Origin: a virus | Strand: one strand, 5' to 3' | Length of the DNA: 64,000 nucleotides | Virus record (IMG/VR): IMGVR_UViG_3300025012_000079 | Location: 1-64,000 of that record | Shown here: piece by piece, positions 17,825 to 27,442 of the stretch | How positions within the stretch are numbered: position 1 is the stretch's first letter | Layout: each line of letters opens with the position of its first letter | The notes under the pieces: generated by a model | Databases searched by the model: none | Told to the model about the DNA's origin: nothing | What the model saw: the letters and a program-made list of their open reading frames with translations, nothing else | Made by a program: the position numbers and the translations under genes

Positions 17825-20800
17825 ATGCCTGAAATAACTGAAAGTCCATATAAGCAGTTTCTTATTGATGAAAAAGAAGAAAGTCCTTATAAGCAATTTA
17901 TGGAAGATAGTTCTGCTTCAGCTACTGTTCCAGAAGATGCGCCTGATTTTATTCCTGGAGTGAAGAGAGGTCTACAGAATCTTCAGGCATCTGCTTATGG
18001 CGCTACTGCTCTTGCAGGGAAAGGACTTAAAGAACTTGGTGCAGAATCTGTTGGACAGTCTATTCAAGATTTTGGTATGGAAGGATATCAACGAAATATT
18101 GAAGAGGCAAAACAATATCCTGCAAAGCATTCCTTTAAAGATATCTATACCGGTAAGACTGGTATTGGTGGTGCTGTTGACTGGGCACAAGGAACCTTAG
18201 GTGAACTTGTTCCAAGTATGGCTGAAGCTGCGATTGGTGCTGGTATAGGATCTGTTGTTGCTCCTGGTCCAGGTACTGTTGCCGGAGGTTTGGCAGGTAG
18301 AACTTTGCTTAAGAAAGGAATTGATGAAACTGTCAAGCAGTCGATTAAGCGTGGAATTGGAGATTTGACAGAAGCTCAAGTAAGGAAACAACTTACGGGC
18401 CAAGCACTGAAGAAGTTTGGTGGTAAGGTTGGTATTGCCGGTTCAGTTATGCCTCTTGAGTCTGGTGGAATGTACTCAGAGATGCTGCAAGAAAAGGGCA
18501 TTGATGCTCCTGAGACTGCCTTGCTGTTCGGAGCTCTGGCAACATCATTAGAATTTGCTGGTGGTAATAGTAAGTTGGTAGATACTTTTGTTGATGCCTT
18601 GAGCAAGGGATCTACTGGAACAGTTAAGAGATCTGCAAAGGAGTTGCTTACAAATATTCCTCAAGAAGCATTGCAGGAAGGTGGCCAGGAGCTGCTTAGT
18701 GTACTTAATACTGTAGCGAATACAGATGAGAAGTTACTGACTGCTGATAATGTTGAACGAATTATTGAGAGTATGGCTGCAGGTGCAATAGGCGGTGGCG
18801 CCGGTGCAGCAGTTAATGCAGGATTCTCTGCACAAGCTAAAGATCCTGGACCTGAAAAGACTGATGCAGAGCTTGAGCTTGACCGAAGAGCAACTAATAT
18901 TCTCAATTTGAAAGAAGATGAACTTAGTAAGAGTGTTCAAACTTTAAATGATACTCTTAACTTGAATAAAGAAATTATTGATGATCCTTATAAACTTGAT
19001 CAGAAAGCAAGAGAGTTAAATGTTGATCCGGCTGAACTAATTAGAAAGACTGTTGAGGAGAATAAAAATAATCAAAGTCTCTTAGATCGGATTAATTCTG
19101 GAATCCAGAAGAAAGAAGAACTTGCTAAGAAAGAATATGAAACGCTTTCTCCTGAAGAGAAGCAGGTTAGAGATATTGAAAATAAATTATCTACTCATAG
19201 GTATGAATCTGCAAGCCAACTTAATGAAAGAATTACAAATATTGATAAGGAGATTACAACTCTCTCTGAACAATATAATAGTAAGTTTGATCCTTATGCA
19301 TTAGATGCTAAGACTTCACCAAGTGCAGAAGAAAGAAAAGTAATTGAAGATAAACTTATTACATTGAACAAAAGGCGTAATGAGTTACTTGATAAAGAAA
19401 CTCCTGAGGTTAAGAAGGCCTTTGCTCCATACACTACTAGAGATGGTAGGCAGAAATATCTTGAGGAACTTTTTGGTACAGTAAATGTAGGAGAGAAGGT
19501 TGGTATAGAAAAAGATGCTGCTAAATCAGCAGAAGTTATAGAAAGTGAAATAGTTCCAAAATCTATAGCTGATTATGCAAATCAAATAATTGCAAATAAA
19601 TCTCAAGATAGGGCAGCTTTAAATGATCAGGCACCTTCAAGAACTCCTGAAGAAGAACATAATCTAAGGCAAATTCAAGATTATGTAAATTATGTAAAGA
19701 CATATATAAATAATAGTTTTACTCCTGAAGAAAGAAAGATTATTGAAAATTATTGGCAGGGTGTTAAGAAGGAATTGAATCTTCGCCAGGAAGAAATGAC
19801 TCCTGGGACGGAAGCCTTTATGAGGAAGAAGTTCTTTGAGACGCAGCTTGCTAATATTGAAGGTAATGTCAAAAGTGATACAGCATCACAAGTTGGGGCA
19901 AAGCAAAATGTTGCTCCATCTTTAGCTGAACAAAACAAACGCCAGGCTTGGTTTCAACAAATTGCTAAAGATCTCGGAGATGTTCAGGCCACAAATAGGC
20001 AGGCAGTTCAAACTGAGGTTCCTAGAAACTTGCCTAGGGGTTTGCAGAGTGGGTTCACTAATGAACAACAAGTTGCAGGTGCTCCACAGTTTCAAGTAAG
20101 TGAATCAAAAGCTTGGACAACACCACAACAAGAAGTATCTAGTGCAGCCACTTCGATTTCATATCCTACTCCAGAGAAAAAAGCTCCTATTATTTTTAGT
20201 GCTTTTAAAGAAGGAAAAATTAAATTAGGTCCAATTAATGCTGATATAGGTGGAGGTAAATTTGATCAAATTACTAATTGGTTATTTAATAAGGGAATAA
20301 AAAATATTGTTTGGGATAGATTTAATCGAGATGATAAACATAATCTTGCAGCAGAATCTTCCTTACGTGGAGGCAAAGCAGATACAGCAACTATTAGTAA
20401 TGTATTAAATGTAATACCTACAAAAGAAGGTAGGATTGCAACTATTGCTACAGCATTTGATAGTATTAAGAATGGTGGTAATGCATTTTTTTCTATGTAT
20501 ACTGCGCCAAAGTCTGGAGAAGTTAAGAATCGTGATTCTTATCAGACTGGTATGAAGACAGAAGAGTATGTAGCAGAGATAGAAGAAGTATTTGGTAAAG
20601 GGTTAGTTATAAGAAAAGGGAATATTATTATAGCCACAAAACAACAAAATAATAATTCTCAGTTTCAAGCAACTGAAAATCAAGAAGCATTAGGTAAAGT
20701 AAGTCTTGATGATATTAAACTAGATTTCCCTGGACAAGAAATAACACAATCTCCTGATGGAATAATATCAGTTAAGTTCAAGAATGGCCAAGGATTAACA

Positions 20801-23725
20801 ATTAATAGCATTCAAAATGCTGGTCAAGGATTTGTTAAGTTAGCAATTGAAACTGGGCAAATGTCAAAGGATGGAAAGATCCTTGGCATTACAACGGGTA
20901 ATGAAATTCTTCTTGATGAGAACTTTGCAGACAATAAGACTCTTTGGCATGAAAACAAGCATGTCCTTGACAATCTTGGATTGATTACAGAAGCAGATGA
21001 TAGCGCTTTGAATAGGGAGTTTAACAAGCTGCGAAAGGCAGGTAAGCTTGATTTTGCTCTTAGTACTTATAATGATCCAAAGAAGAGTGAGAATGAGAAT
21101 AAGAAGCAGCGGATGGTTGAAAATCGTGCGAACATGTTTGCTCAGATTATGGTCAACAGAGCTGAATATCGCAACACTGCGTTTGGTAAAGTGATTCAAC
21201 GAGTAATGGACTTTTTTCAGCAGATGCTAAGCTTTGGTAAGCAGACTGTTTCTGGATTGGCTCGTGAAGTAGAAAGTGGAAAGCTTTATGATCGTCAAGC
21301 TGAGGCACTCCGTGAAGGTATGCCGATGTTCGAGGTTCGTGAAGAAACAGTTCAGAAGATCAGTGATGATGTTTATCAGCAAATGTTCAGCGAACGAAAT
21401 AGTTTAGTTCGTACAATCGGCCAGACTCTTCGTATGCGTGGGCATGAAATTAAGCAGCTCATTGACAAGGGATTGGGGTCTATATCAACTAGGCTTAAGA
21501 ACGTAGATCCTATGCTCCGTTCAGAAATTAGAAACCTAGACTTTCGGACTGCACAAAAGATTGTAACTGCATTACGGATTGCACATCCACTCCTGGAGAA
21601 GACTAAACAAATGAGTCCGCAAGACAAGTTTGTTTGGGATGCAGCTAGGAGAAACTCAGACGAGGTTAAGATAAAAGAAATTGCAGAAAAATACAACATG
21701 ACCGCTGATCAGGAAAAGCTGCGAGCAGTCTTAGATCAAATTAGACAAGATGCAATTGATGTTGGTTATGATGTTGGTTTTATCGAAGAATACTGGCCTC
21801 GCATAATTAAAGATCAGGAAGGATTCTTGCAGGCTACTAAAGGAATTTCTCAGCGACCAGTTATTACTGATGCAATCAAAGTTTATGCAGACAAACTTGG
21901 AATGACAGTTGAAAAGTTTGAAATTGAGTATCCTGAACAAGCAGCCGATATTGCAAGCAACACAATCCTTGGCAGGAACCTCGGTATTGGTGGACCAGGC
22001 AATATTCAAGCCAGGCAATATGAAACTGTTCCACCAGAATTGAATAAGTTCTACATGGATAGTGATGCAGCATTGATGCAATACATCTATAGTATGACAA
22101 AGAAAATTGAAGCTAGACGTTTCTTTGGTAAGGTTCCAGAAAGAATAGCAACACTAAAGACTGAGAAGAAACGAAAGCAGGTAATGCTCACAGAGTATGA
22201 AAAATCCAACAATGCTACGCGCATAGAAGATGTTTCTGGTGACTTATTGCGAATCGAACAAGAATTGGATAAGTACAAACTTCAGCGTGACTATACTGAG
22301 AATATTGGAACATATATTAATGATCTTCGAATGTCTGGTCGAATCCAAGCAGATGATGAAAAAGTAGTTAGAGATATTCTTGATGCTAGGTTCCATGAGC
22401 ATGGAGCTACAGGAATAGTTAATGCCTACAAAAATATGTCATACATCGACGTAATGGGTTCGCCAATATCTGCACTGACTCAGATCGGTGATTTGGCCTG
22501 GGCAATGTATGTAGGCAAGGTATGGACACCACGTGGCTTAGCTGATACAATTAAGAATGTCGGTAAAGCCATAACTAAGAAGTCTGAAATAACTAAGGAA
22601 GACCTCGGAATTGAAAGGATAGCTCAGGAGTTTGCAGACGGAACTACGTTGGGGAATGCAGTAAGTTGGGTATTCAAAAAAGTGCAGCTTGAACGTATTG
22701 ACTCGATAGGCAAAGAGACATTAATCAACAATGCGTTTAGCAACTACAAAGCTATGGCCAGTACAGAGGCTGGAAGGCAAGCATTGTTGAAGCAAATCAA
22801 ACCGATCTTTGGCACACAGTCTGAAAGTGTAATAAATGATTTGCTTGCAGATAATCCTACAGACAACGTTAAGATGTTACTGTACCATAGGTTGCTTGAC
22901 TTTCAACCTGTAGCACTTTCTGAAATGTCAGAGCAATATCTCAAGAGTGGAAATGGTCGAGTATTTTATATGCTCAAGACATACACACTTAAGCAGTTTG
23001 ATGTCTTCCGAAATGAGGCTTGGCACAAAATTAAAACGGGTGAACGGGATCAGGTTATTGAAGGAATTGGTAACATGATCAAGCTGGTAAGTTTACTTAC
23101 ACTTGCGAATGCAGGCGCGGATGAACTGAAAGACTGGATGTTGGGGAAAGAAACTAAGTTTGAAGATCACGTGATTGAAAACTTCTTAACCATGGGCGGA
23201 GCATCAAAGTTTGTAAGGATGCAAACTACTAGGGAAGGTCTTGGCTCTGGATTGATCGGACAGATCTTGCCACCCTTCAGATTTGTAAACTCCGTCAGTA
23301 AGGATCTTAACCAATTGTATGGATCTTACATTACTGGTGATACAATTGATTTTGATCATGCAAGAATTGTTGAATCCATTCCGATTGGGGGTAAGATTTA
23401 TTATTGGCACTACGGACGAGGAGAAGATTATAAAAAGTCTAGCAATGAACAAGAGTTTGGTAAGATCAGTAAGGAAGTAGATATATTCAAGAAGCAGCTT
23501 GAAAACTCGGAAGACAAGCGAACTTTCTTGAACTCAAACCTGGATGGATTCAAGCAAATGAAATTGCATGAAAACTTTCAGAGTGCTCTCAATCGGAATC
23601 AAGCGGTGATTAATAAGTTGAAAAAGATTGATCAGACAACAAATGTGAGAGAACGCTTGGGCCAGTTGCAGCAGCAACGAGAGGTGATCTTGAAAAGATA
23701 TTTTGACGTAACAAATATGGAATAG
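17825..23725 (+). CDS. Giant polyvalent ejection protein (methyltransferase-like and zincin-like domains)
   Basis: 1966 residues. The N-terminus repeats the motif ESPYKQF twice, followed by Gly/Ala-rich hydrophobic segments (about 110-170 and 320-335) that could insert in membranes. A Rossmann methyltransferase-like domain follows: DIGGGKFD at 807-814 and NVLNVIP at 859-865. A zincin motif HENKH lies at 1042-1046 with a downstream ENRANMFA helix that could give the third ligand. The last about 900 residues are helical. This layout matches phage polyvalent proteins thought to be injected with DNA to protect it or alter the host. Domain activities are predicted, not shown. Confidence 0.7.
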   Translation: MPEITESPYKQFLIDEKEESPYKQFMEDSSASATVPEDAPDFIPGVKRGLQNLQASAYGATALAGKGLKELGAESVGQSIQDFGMEGYQRNIEEAKQYPAKHSFKDIYTGKTGIGGAVDWAQGTLGELVPSMAEAAIGAGIGSVVAPGPGTVAGGLAGRTLLKKGIDETVKQSIKRGIGDLTEAQVRKQLTGQALKKFGGKVGIAGSVMPLESGGMYSEMLQEKGIDAPETALLFGALATSLEFAGGNSKLVDTFVDALSKGSTGTVKRSAKELLTNIPQEALQEGGQELLSVLNTVANTDEKLLTADNVERIIESMAAGAIGGGAGAAVNAGFSAQAKDPGPEKTDAELELDRRATNILNLKEDELSKSVQTLNDTLNLNKEIIDDPYKLDQKARELNVDPAELIRKTVEENKNNQSLLDRINSGIQKKEELAKKEYETLSPEEKQVRDIENKLSTHRYESASQLNERITNIDKEITTLSEQYNSKFDPYALDAKTSPSAEERKVIEDKLITLNKRRNELLDKETPEVKKAFAPYTTRDGRQKYLEELFGTVNVGEKVGIEKDAAKSAEVIESEIVPKSIADYANQIIANKSQDRAALNDQAPSRTPEEEHNLRQIQDYVNYVKTYINNSFTPEERKIIENYWQGVKKELNLRQEEMTPGTEAFMRKKFFETQLANIEGNVKSDTASQVGAKQNVAPSLAEQNKRQAWFQQIAKDLGDVQATNRQAVQTEVPRNLPRGLQSGFTNEQQVAGAPQFQVSESKAWTTPQQEVSSAATSISYPTPEKKAPIIFSAFKEGKIKLGPINADIGGGKFDQITNWLFNKGIKNIVWDRFNRDDKHNLAAESSLRGGKADTATISNVLNVIPTKEGRIATIATAFDSIKNGGNAFFSMYTAPKSGEVKNRDSYQTGMKTEEYVAEIEEVFGKGLVIRKGNIIIATKQQNNNSQFQATENQEALGKVSLDDIKLDFPGQEITQSPDGIISVKFKNGQGLTINSIQNAGQGFVKLAIETGQMSKDGKILGITTGNEILLDENFADNKTLWHENKHVLDNLGLITEADDSALNREFNKLRKAGKLDFALSTYNDPKKSENENKKQRMVENRANMFAQIMVNRAEYRNTAFGKVIQRVMDFFQQMLSFGKQTVSGLAREVESGKLYDRQAEALREGMPMFEVREETVQKISDDVYQQMFSERNSLVRTIGQTLRMRGHEIKQLIDKGLGSISTRLKNVDPMLRSEIRNLDFRTAQKIVTALRIAHPLLEKTKQMSPQDKFVWDAARRNSDEVKIKEIAEKYNMTADQEKLRAVLDQIRQDAIDVGYDVGFIEEYWPRIIKDQEGFLQATKGISQRPVITDAIKVYADKLGMTVEKFEIEYPEQAADIASNTILGRNLGIGGPGNIQARQYETVPPELNKFYMDSDAALMQYIYSMTKKIEARRFFGKVPERIATLKTEKKRKQVMLTEYEKSNNATRIEDVSGDLLRIEQELDKYKLQRDYTENIGTYINDLRMSGRIQADDEKVVRDILDARFHEHGATGIVNAYKNMSYIDVMGSPISALTQIGDLAWAMYVGKVWTPRGLADTIKNVGKAITKKSEITKEDLGIERIAQEFADGTTLGNAVSWVFKKVQLERIDSIGKETLINNAFSNYKAMASTEAGRQALLKQIKPIFGTQSESVINDLLADNPTDNVKMLLYHRLLDFQPVALSEMSEQYLKSGNGRVFYMLKTYTLKQFDVFRNEAWHKIKTGERDQVIEGIGNMIKLVSLLTLANAGADELKDWMLGKETKFEDHVIENFLTMGGASKFVRMQTTREGLGSGLIGQILPPFRFVNSVSKDLNQLYGSYITGDTIDFDHARIVESIPIGGKIYYWHYGRGEDYKKSSNEQEFGKISKEVDIFKKQLENSEDKRTFLNSNLDGFKQMKLHENFQSALNRNQAVINKLKKIDQTTNVRERLGQLQQQREVILKRYFDVTNME

Positions 23726-23733
23726 TAAATAAG

Positions 23734-23771
23734 AAAGCCAGAGCGCATGAAACAGTATGGGTTCTGGCTTT
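23734..23771 (+). terminator. Terminator between convergent gene blocks
   Basis: Stem 23734-23744 pairs with 23761-23771 (11 bp, one G-T wobble) around a 16-nt loop. A T-rich TTGTTTTC follows on the plus strand. It lies just after the giant late gene and before the 3' end of thyX on the other strand, so it ends the late transcript and may act both ways. Confidence 0.75.
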
Positions 23772-23789
23772 TGTTTTCATATAATTGTA

Positions 23790-24662
23790 TTATAAGAAAC
23801 TGTTCCAAGGCACCATACTCATGACACGCTGCATATCAGGATGAGCAGACTTAGCTGTTCGTAGTTTTCTGATATGCGTCCACTCAGCTGCATCTGCTGT
23901 GACTACGATCTCAGTCTTCAAGGCATTGGGCAGGACGGCTCTGGCTTGTTGTGGAAACAAGCCGAAAGATAACATCTTACTATAGTGTTCCTCAGATTTT
24001 CTACAGCTAGATATAAAAATGCTTCTGCAGAAATCCCAATCATCAAACCCAGTAGGCTCAATAAACTCCATATCCTTACCACCATAGTTTACATACCTTG
24101 TACTTTCTTGGGCAAAACTGCATGGTCTGTGGCGTACCAACTCATGACTGACCCCGCGATCACAGATGAATTTTGCTGCGTAGCGATGGAGAAGAGTAGG
24201 AATCTCATCATATGGACAGGAATCCCACGGAGTATAAATTGGATCAAGCAGCACTATATCAAACAGATCATCATATCTTTTTGCGAACGCTCGAAAAATT
24301 GGATCATCCCAACCAACTATGTTCCCTCTTTGATGCCAGGCAGTAAGACTTCCTCCAACATAAATATAGTCAGAGTTCTGAATAACATTTAAATATTTTC
24401 CAACAACACTGACTATCGTTGATATCAATCCCATAACAATCGTTTCTGGCTGCTTCATTCGTACTACAAAATTCGAGTGCTCAACCATAGCCAGATGCCC
24501 AGCCTTAATCAGTTTCTTGACGAATCCTTCAGCACTATCTTCAGTAATCTTGTCTTCTGACTTGTAGCATGTTCTGCCTGCCATTTCTATAAACTTGAGT
24601 GCTGCATTATATTCTGTCGGGACTGCTCCGAAAAACTCAACGCTTGGTTTGATTATTTTCAT
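23790..24662 (-). CDS. thyX: Flavin-dependent thymidylate synthase
   Basis: 290 residues from the ATG at 24662. This start is preferred over ATGs at 24683 and 24677 because GGAG lies 8 nt upstream, inside the end of the preceding gene. The ThyX signature RHRPCSFAQESTRY spans 177-190. The enzyme makes dTMP from dUMP with FAD and methylene-tetrahydrofolate and supports phage DNA synthesis. It is the last gene of the leftward block, ending by the convergent terminator. Slightly longer than many ThyX proteins. Confidence 0.92.
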   Translation of the reverse strand: MKIIKPSVEFFGAVPTEYNAALKFIEMAGRTCYKSEDKITEDSAEGFVKKLIKAGHLAMVEHSNFVVRMKQPETIVMGLISTIVSVVGKYLNVIQNSDYIYVGGSLTAWHQRGNIVGWDDPIFRAFAKRYDDLFDIVLLDPIYTPWDSCPYDEIPTLLHRYAAKFICDRGVSHELVRHRPCSFAQESTRYVNYGGKDMEFIEPTGFDDWDFCRSIFISSCRKSEEHYSKMLSFGLFPQQARAVLPNALKTEIVVTADAAEWTHIRKLRTAKSAHPDMQRVMSMVPWNSFL

Positions 24663-24666
24663 ATTC

Positions 24667-24921
24667 TTATTCTCCATCTTCATGATTTAAGGCTGCTATC
24701 AAATCATTATACAAAGCTTCTCTGGGATCAATTATGCAGTCTTTTGGGCTATTCATTAACTGTCCTTTTATTTCAGCTAAAACTTGTATCTGATAATTGA
24801 GATCTTTAATCTTTTCAGTAATTGAAATTATACTTGCTTCTGTTAAGTCTTTATGAAGAAATTCTCGAAGCAATGGAGCATAAATACCAGCTCTATCAAG
24901 TGTTTTCAGATGTGATTTCAT
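24667..24921 (-). CDS. Small helical hypothetical protein
   Basis: 84 residues, helical and charged. It overlaps the previous gene by 26 nt and its final codons hold the thyX ribosome binding site, implying coupling. No family recognised. Confidence 0.5.
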   Translation of the reverse strand: MKSHLKTLDRAGIYAPLLREFLHKDLTEASIISITEKIKDLNYQIQVLAEIKGQLMNSPKDCIIDPREALYNDLIAALNHEDGE

Positions 24922-25093
24922 TACTTATTCCTTCAACTATTTTAATACAATCTTTAATTGCCTGTATGGTTGCTGCTGCTGTAACTCCGTTAGGAATTAT
25001 TACATTGGCTGCATCTCTAGTTGGTTCGTTTTCACGATCAAGTAAGAAGGCTTGGAGTTTTTGCAGCACTTTATCTTTGAATAGCGTTGACAT
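24896..25093 (-). CDS. Small hypothetical protein
   Basis: 65 residues beginning MSTLFKDK. The start at 25093 is chosen because GGAG lies 9-10 nt upstream and the earlier ATG overlaps that site. Ala/Ile-rich helix in the middle. Function unknown. Confidence 0.5.
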   Translation of the reverse strand: MSTLFKDKVLQKLQAFLLDRENEPTRDAANVIIPNGVTAAATIQAIKDCIKIVEGISNEITSENT

Positions 25094-25117
25094 TATTACA
25101 TTCTCCACAGTCTAAGA

Positions 25118-25357
25118 TTAAAACCTTATAGACATTGGATCGATAGGTGGTTTGTAATCATAAATCCACTCTTCGATTTTCCTGATACGAGCTTCAATAG
25201 TGAGTTTCTCGAGATTCCCTAAATAGAGTATCCGTTTTGCTCTTATTGCTTTTTGTGTGCAGGATTCACAAATTGTTGGATCTGCCTTTCCTGCCTGGCA
25301 AAGCACCGTTGCCTCTTTTTTGCATTCTTTACAAATAATCGTTTCAGTGTATGCCAT
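25118..25357 (-). CDS. Small zinc-ribbon protein
   Basis: 79 residues with two Cys pairs (CKEC at 9-12, and CESC near 30) likely binding zinc, then a basic helix. Such proteins in phage replication blocks often bind nucleic acid or host enzymes. The partner is unknown. Confidence 0.55.
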   Translation of the reverse strand: MAYTETIICKECKKEATVLCQAGKADPTICESCTQKAIRAKRILYLGNLEKLTIEARIRKIEEWIYDYKPPIDPMSIRF

Positions 25358-25387
25358 TATGACACCCTCCAGGTGTAGTTAATCACT

Positions 25388-25624
25388 TCAGCTTTTGCAT
25401 GGAACTTCTGATTCAGTAGAATTGCCAGTTTTAATCACAGTTTGTTTTACAGGCTTAGTAAAAGCTTTGCCAAGTTTCTTCTCTGTTATATAGCCAAGCG
25501 TAGCATTTAATCTCTTAACCATGCCAGCTAGCCAGTCTCCATGAGATTTGAACTGTAATAATTCGCATTCGTCTAGAGCATTTTGTAAATCTAGTTCAGT
25601 TAGTTTTTTCATAAATTTATTCAC
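25388..25624 (-). CDS. Small hypothetical protein
   Basis: 78 residues overlapping the upstream stop by 4 nt. A second ATG at 25612 could also serve. Helical N-terminal half with LTELDLQNALDECEL; basic C-terminus. No family recognised. Confidence 0.45.
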   Translation of the reverse strand: MNKFMKKLTELDLQNALDECELLQFKSHGDWLAGMVKRLNATLGYITEKKLGKAFTKPVKQTVIKTGNSTESEVPCKS

Positions 25625-25818
25625 TTAGACTCTGTTACTAATTGCCATGATCTAATAGTTGCTTTAGCTCCACGTCTGGTTTTAAGTTTTAATTTATCAC
25701 ATCTTCCAGTATGATAAGCAACTAATTCTGCTGCTCGTTTTTCAGTTGCACAAGTAGATGCAACATAATGCATACCTTTTCCCCACTGGATAGTGATTAT
25801 AAACTTTTGAATTTCCAT
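25621..25818 (-). CDS. Small basic hypothetical protein
   Basis: 65 residues, Lys/Arg-rich C-terminal half (KLKLKTRRGAKATIRSW). Beta-alpha N-terminus. It may bind nucleic acid. Function unknown. Confidence 0.45.
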   Translation of the reverse strand: MEIQKFIITIQWGKGMHYVASTCATEKRAAELVAYHTGRCDKLKLKTRRGAKATIRSWQLVTESK

Positions 25819-25826
25819 AAATATCC

Positions 25827-26159
25827 TTATTCATGCATGATTATTTTATCAAACTCTTGGGTTTCTTCAGCTAATTTTGTATAAAGCATCCCTGCATAGT
25901 GTGCAATCTTTAGCAAGTCAAGCCTCTGTTGGCCTTCACGAGAGTTCTTTCCATAACGATTTAGATATTTTTTCATTTGGGTGATGAAATCAGATTCGCT
26001 AAATTCCGAACATTGATCTGATCCCTTATCTCCGTATTGTGGAACTGTGTAGGATTCAATATGGTTAAAGACGTTATTAGCAAATTTATGCCATTCAGCT
26101 GCTCGTAATGAAGGACCTGAATCATAATCTTCTTCTGATGGACAAGGATCAATTTGCAT
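25827..26159 (-). CDS. Conserved phage protein with nucleotide-metabolism context
   Basis: 110 residues with an acidic N-terminus and the segment FITQMKKYLNRYGKNSREGQQRLDLLKIAHYAGML. This pattern is familiar from many small phage proteins next to replication genes. No catalytic motif is visible, and the function of the family is not known to me. Confidence 0.55.
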   Translation of the reverse strand: MQIDPCPSEEDYDSGPSLRAAEWHKFANNVFNHIESYTVPQYGDKGSDQCSEFSESDFITQMKKYLNRYGKNSREGQQRLDLLKIAHYAGMLYTKLAEETQEFDKIIMHE

Positions 26160-26161
26160 AG

Positions 26162-26338
26162 TTAAGCTCCATTATTATGTTTTTCTATTTTTGCTACAAT
26201 ATCTTTCAAACCTTTTTCAATCTTATAAAGTCTTTCAAGCTCGTTGGCTGCTTGTAATCTTGCTGTACGTAATTCATGTTCATCAATACCGTATGGGTTT
26301 CGCAAGTAAGATAACATTATATTTCTATCCATATCCAT
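26162..26338 (-). CDS. 58-residue hypothetical protein
   Basis: Reads MDMDRNIML and then a charged helix with TARLQAANELERLYKIEKG. It lies end to end with its neighbours, filling an otherwise empty gap. A coiled-coil-like small protein; function unknown. Confidence 0.45.
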   Translation of the reverse strand: MDMDRNIMLSYLRNPYGIDEHELRTARLQAANELERLYKIEKGLKDIVAKIEKHNNGA

Positions 26339-26339
26339 C

Positions 26340-26531
26340 TTAATTATCCTCTATGATATCATCTAAACCAAAAAACTTATGGCCTAAGCAAGAATTTAAA
26401 ACTACTGTCCATAGTTGTCCATTCCATCTTATATGTGTAAAGCCTCCTTGACTAAATTCTTCTGCTGCTTCTGGTAAAAGGCAAAGAGATTCATTATCAA
26501 TATCACTACCATCTGTAATAAATATTTTCAT
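26340..26531 (-). CDS. Small hypothetical protein
   Basis: 63 residues, acidic at both ends, beta-like centre with FTHIRWNGQLWTVV. It is packed between neighbours with gaps of 1 bp. Function unknown. Confidence 0.45.
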   Translation of the reverse strand: MKIFITDGSDIDNESLCLLPEAAEEFSQGGFTHIRWNGQLWTVVLNSCLGHKFFGLDDIIEDN

Positions 26532-26532
26532 A

Positions 26533-27156
26533 TTAACCCTCTAAGTTCAGAGTAACAATTCCTCTATTCACCAACTCAAAAAAGCACCTCTTAGTTGCAC
26601 TGATATCTGCATATGCATCATGAGCGCCATCGAAGCATTCACCAAATAAGTGTTCATGCAACTCGGTCAGCTTGGGCCATTTTGGTTTGCCAGCCTTGTT
26701 TTTCAATCCACACATTTTTACCACATTCTTATCTTTCATAGTACAATGGTTTGGGAGATCCAAGTAGAAAGCAGACCTAGCTTCATCAGTTAGGTTATCA
26801 AGGTTGCGTTCCATCATCTGGTAAACGTAGCTCCAATCAAATGCAAAGTTATGACAGACAACTAAGTCTGCCTGCCTGAGCAGTAATCCAAATTGTTCGG
26901 CAGCTTCAAGTTCTTCAATACCTTCAGTGTCGGCTCTTTCAATGGTGATGCCATGCACTTCTTGAGCATAATAATTCATTGAACGGCCATTACTTTTTAT
27001 GATGACATTCATTTGATCAAATTCTTCTTCTTGGCTGGCAAGAATTGCTCCGATCTGTACTGTCCAGGCTTGCTCAGGGTCATTGGCAGGCAGAGCTTTT
27101 TTAATAAAGTCGGAAGTTTCTGTGTCGAAAAAGAGTACTTTAGTTTGTTCATTCAT
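26533..27156 (-). CDS. DnaQ-like 3'-5' exonuclease (DEDDh)
   Basis: 207 residues. The exo motifs are in order: FDTET with Asp11 and Glu13, HNFAFD with an Asp near residue 106, and the C-terminal HDAYADISATKRCF, which gives the catalytic His and Asp. It would remove 3' nucleotides from DNA or RNA, either proofreading for the phage polymerase or making single strands for recombination. Length is typical for a stand-alone phage DnaQ-type nuclease. Confidence 0.85.
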   Translation of the reverse strand: MNEQTKVLFFDTETSDFIKKALPANDPEQAWTVQIGAILASQEEEFDQMNVIIKSNGRSMNYYAQEVHGITIERADTEGIEELEAAEQFGLLLRQADLVVCHNFAFDWSYVYQMMERNLDNLTDEARSAFYLDLPNHCTMKDKNVVKMCGLKNKAGKPKWPKLTELHEHLFGECFDGAHDAYADISATKRCFFELVNRGIVTLNLEG

Positions 27157-27175
27157 TCAAATGCTCCTTTTTTAA

Positions 27176-27442
27176 TTATATTAATTTTCTAAGTGCTAAT
27201 GATATATCATGAAATGCTTCGGCTTCAATATAAAATTCCATACTAATACCTTCATTGTATGTAGTTCCTATAGACTCTCCTCGATCTTCATCAATTCCAT
27301 CACAATATTCTTTATAATAATTATCTAGTGCTTTACATGCTTGGATTAACTCTGCGAGAGCATTTTTCTCTGGAGTTTCATTTAATAAATCTATTGCATA
27401 ATCTATATATGCTTTTGCATTAGTTAATTTTTGTACGATCAT
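27176..27442 (-). CDS. Small acidic hypothetical protein
   Basis: 88 residues, helical, acidic (CDGIDEDRGES in the middle). It starts one base after the stop of the upstream ATPase gene. Function unknown. Confidence 0.5.
   Translation of the reverse strand: MIVQKLTNAKAYIDYAIDLLNETPEKNALAELIQACKALDNYYKEYCDGIDEDRGESIGTTYNEGISMEFYIEAEAFHDISLALRKLI

Noticed and set aside
23985-24392. 135-codon frame opposite thyX
   Set aside because: Antisense shadow of a well-supported gene.
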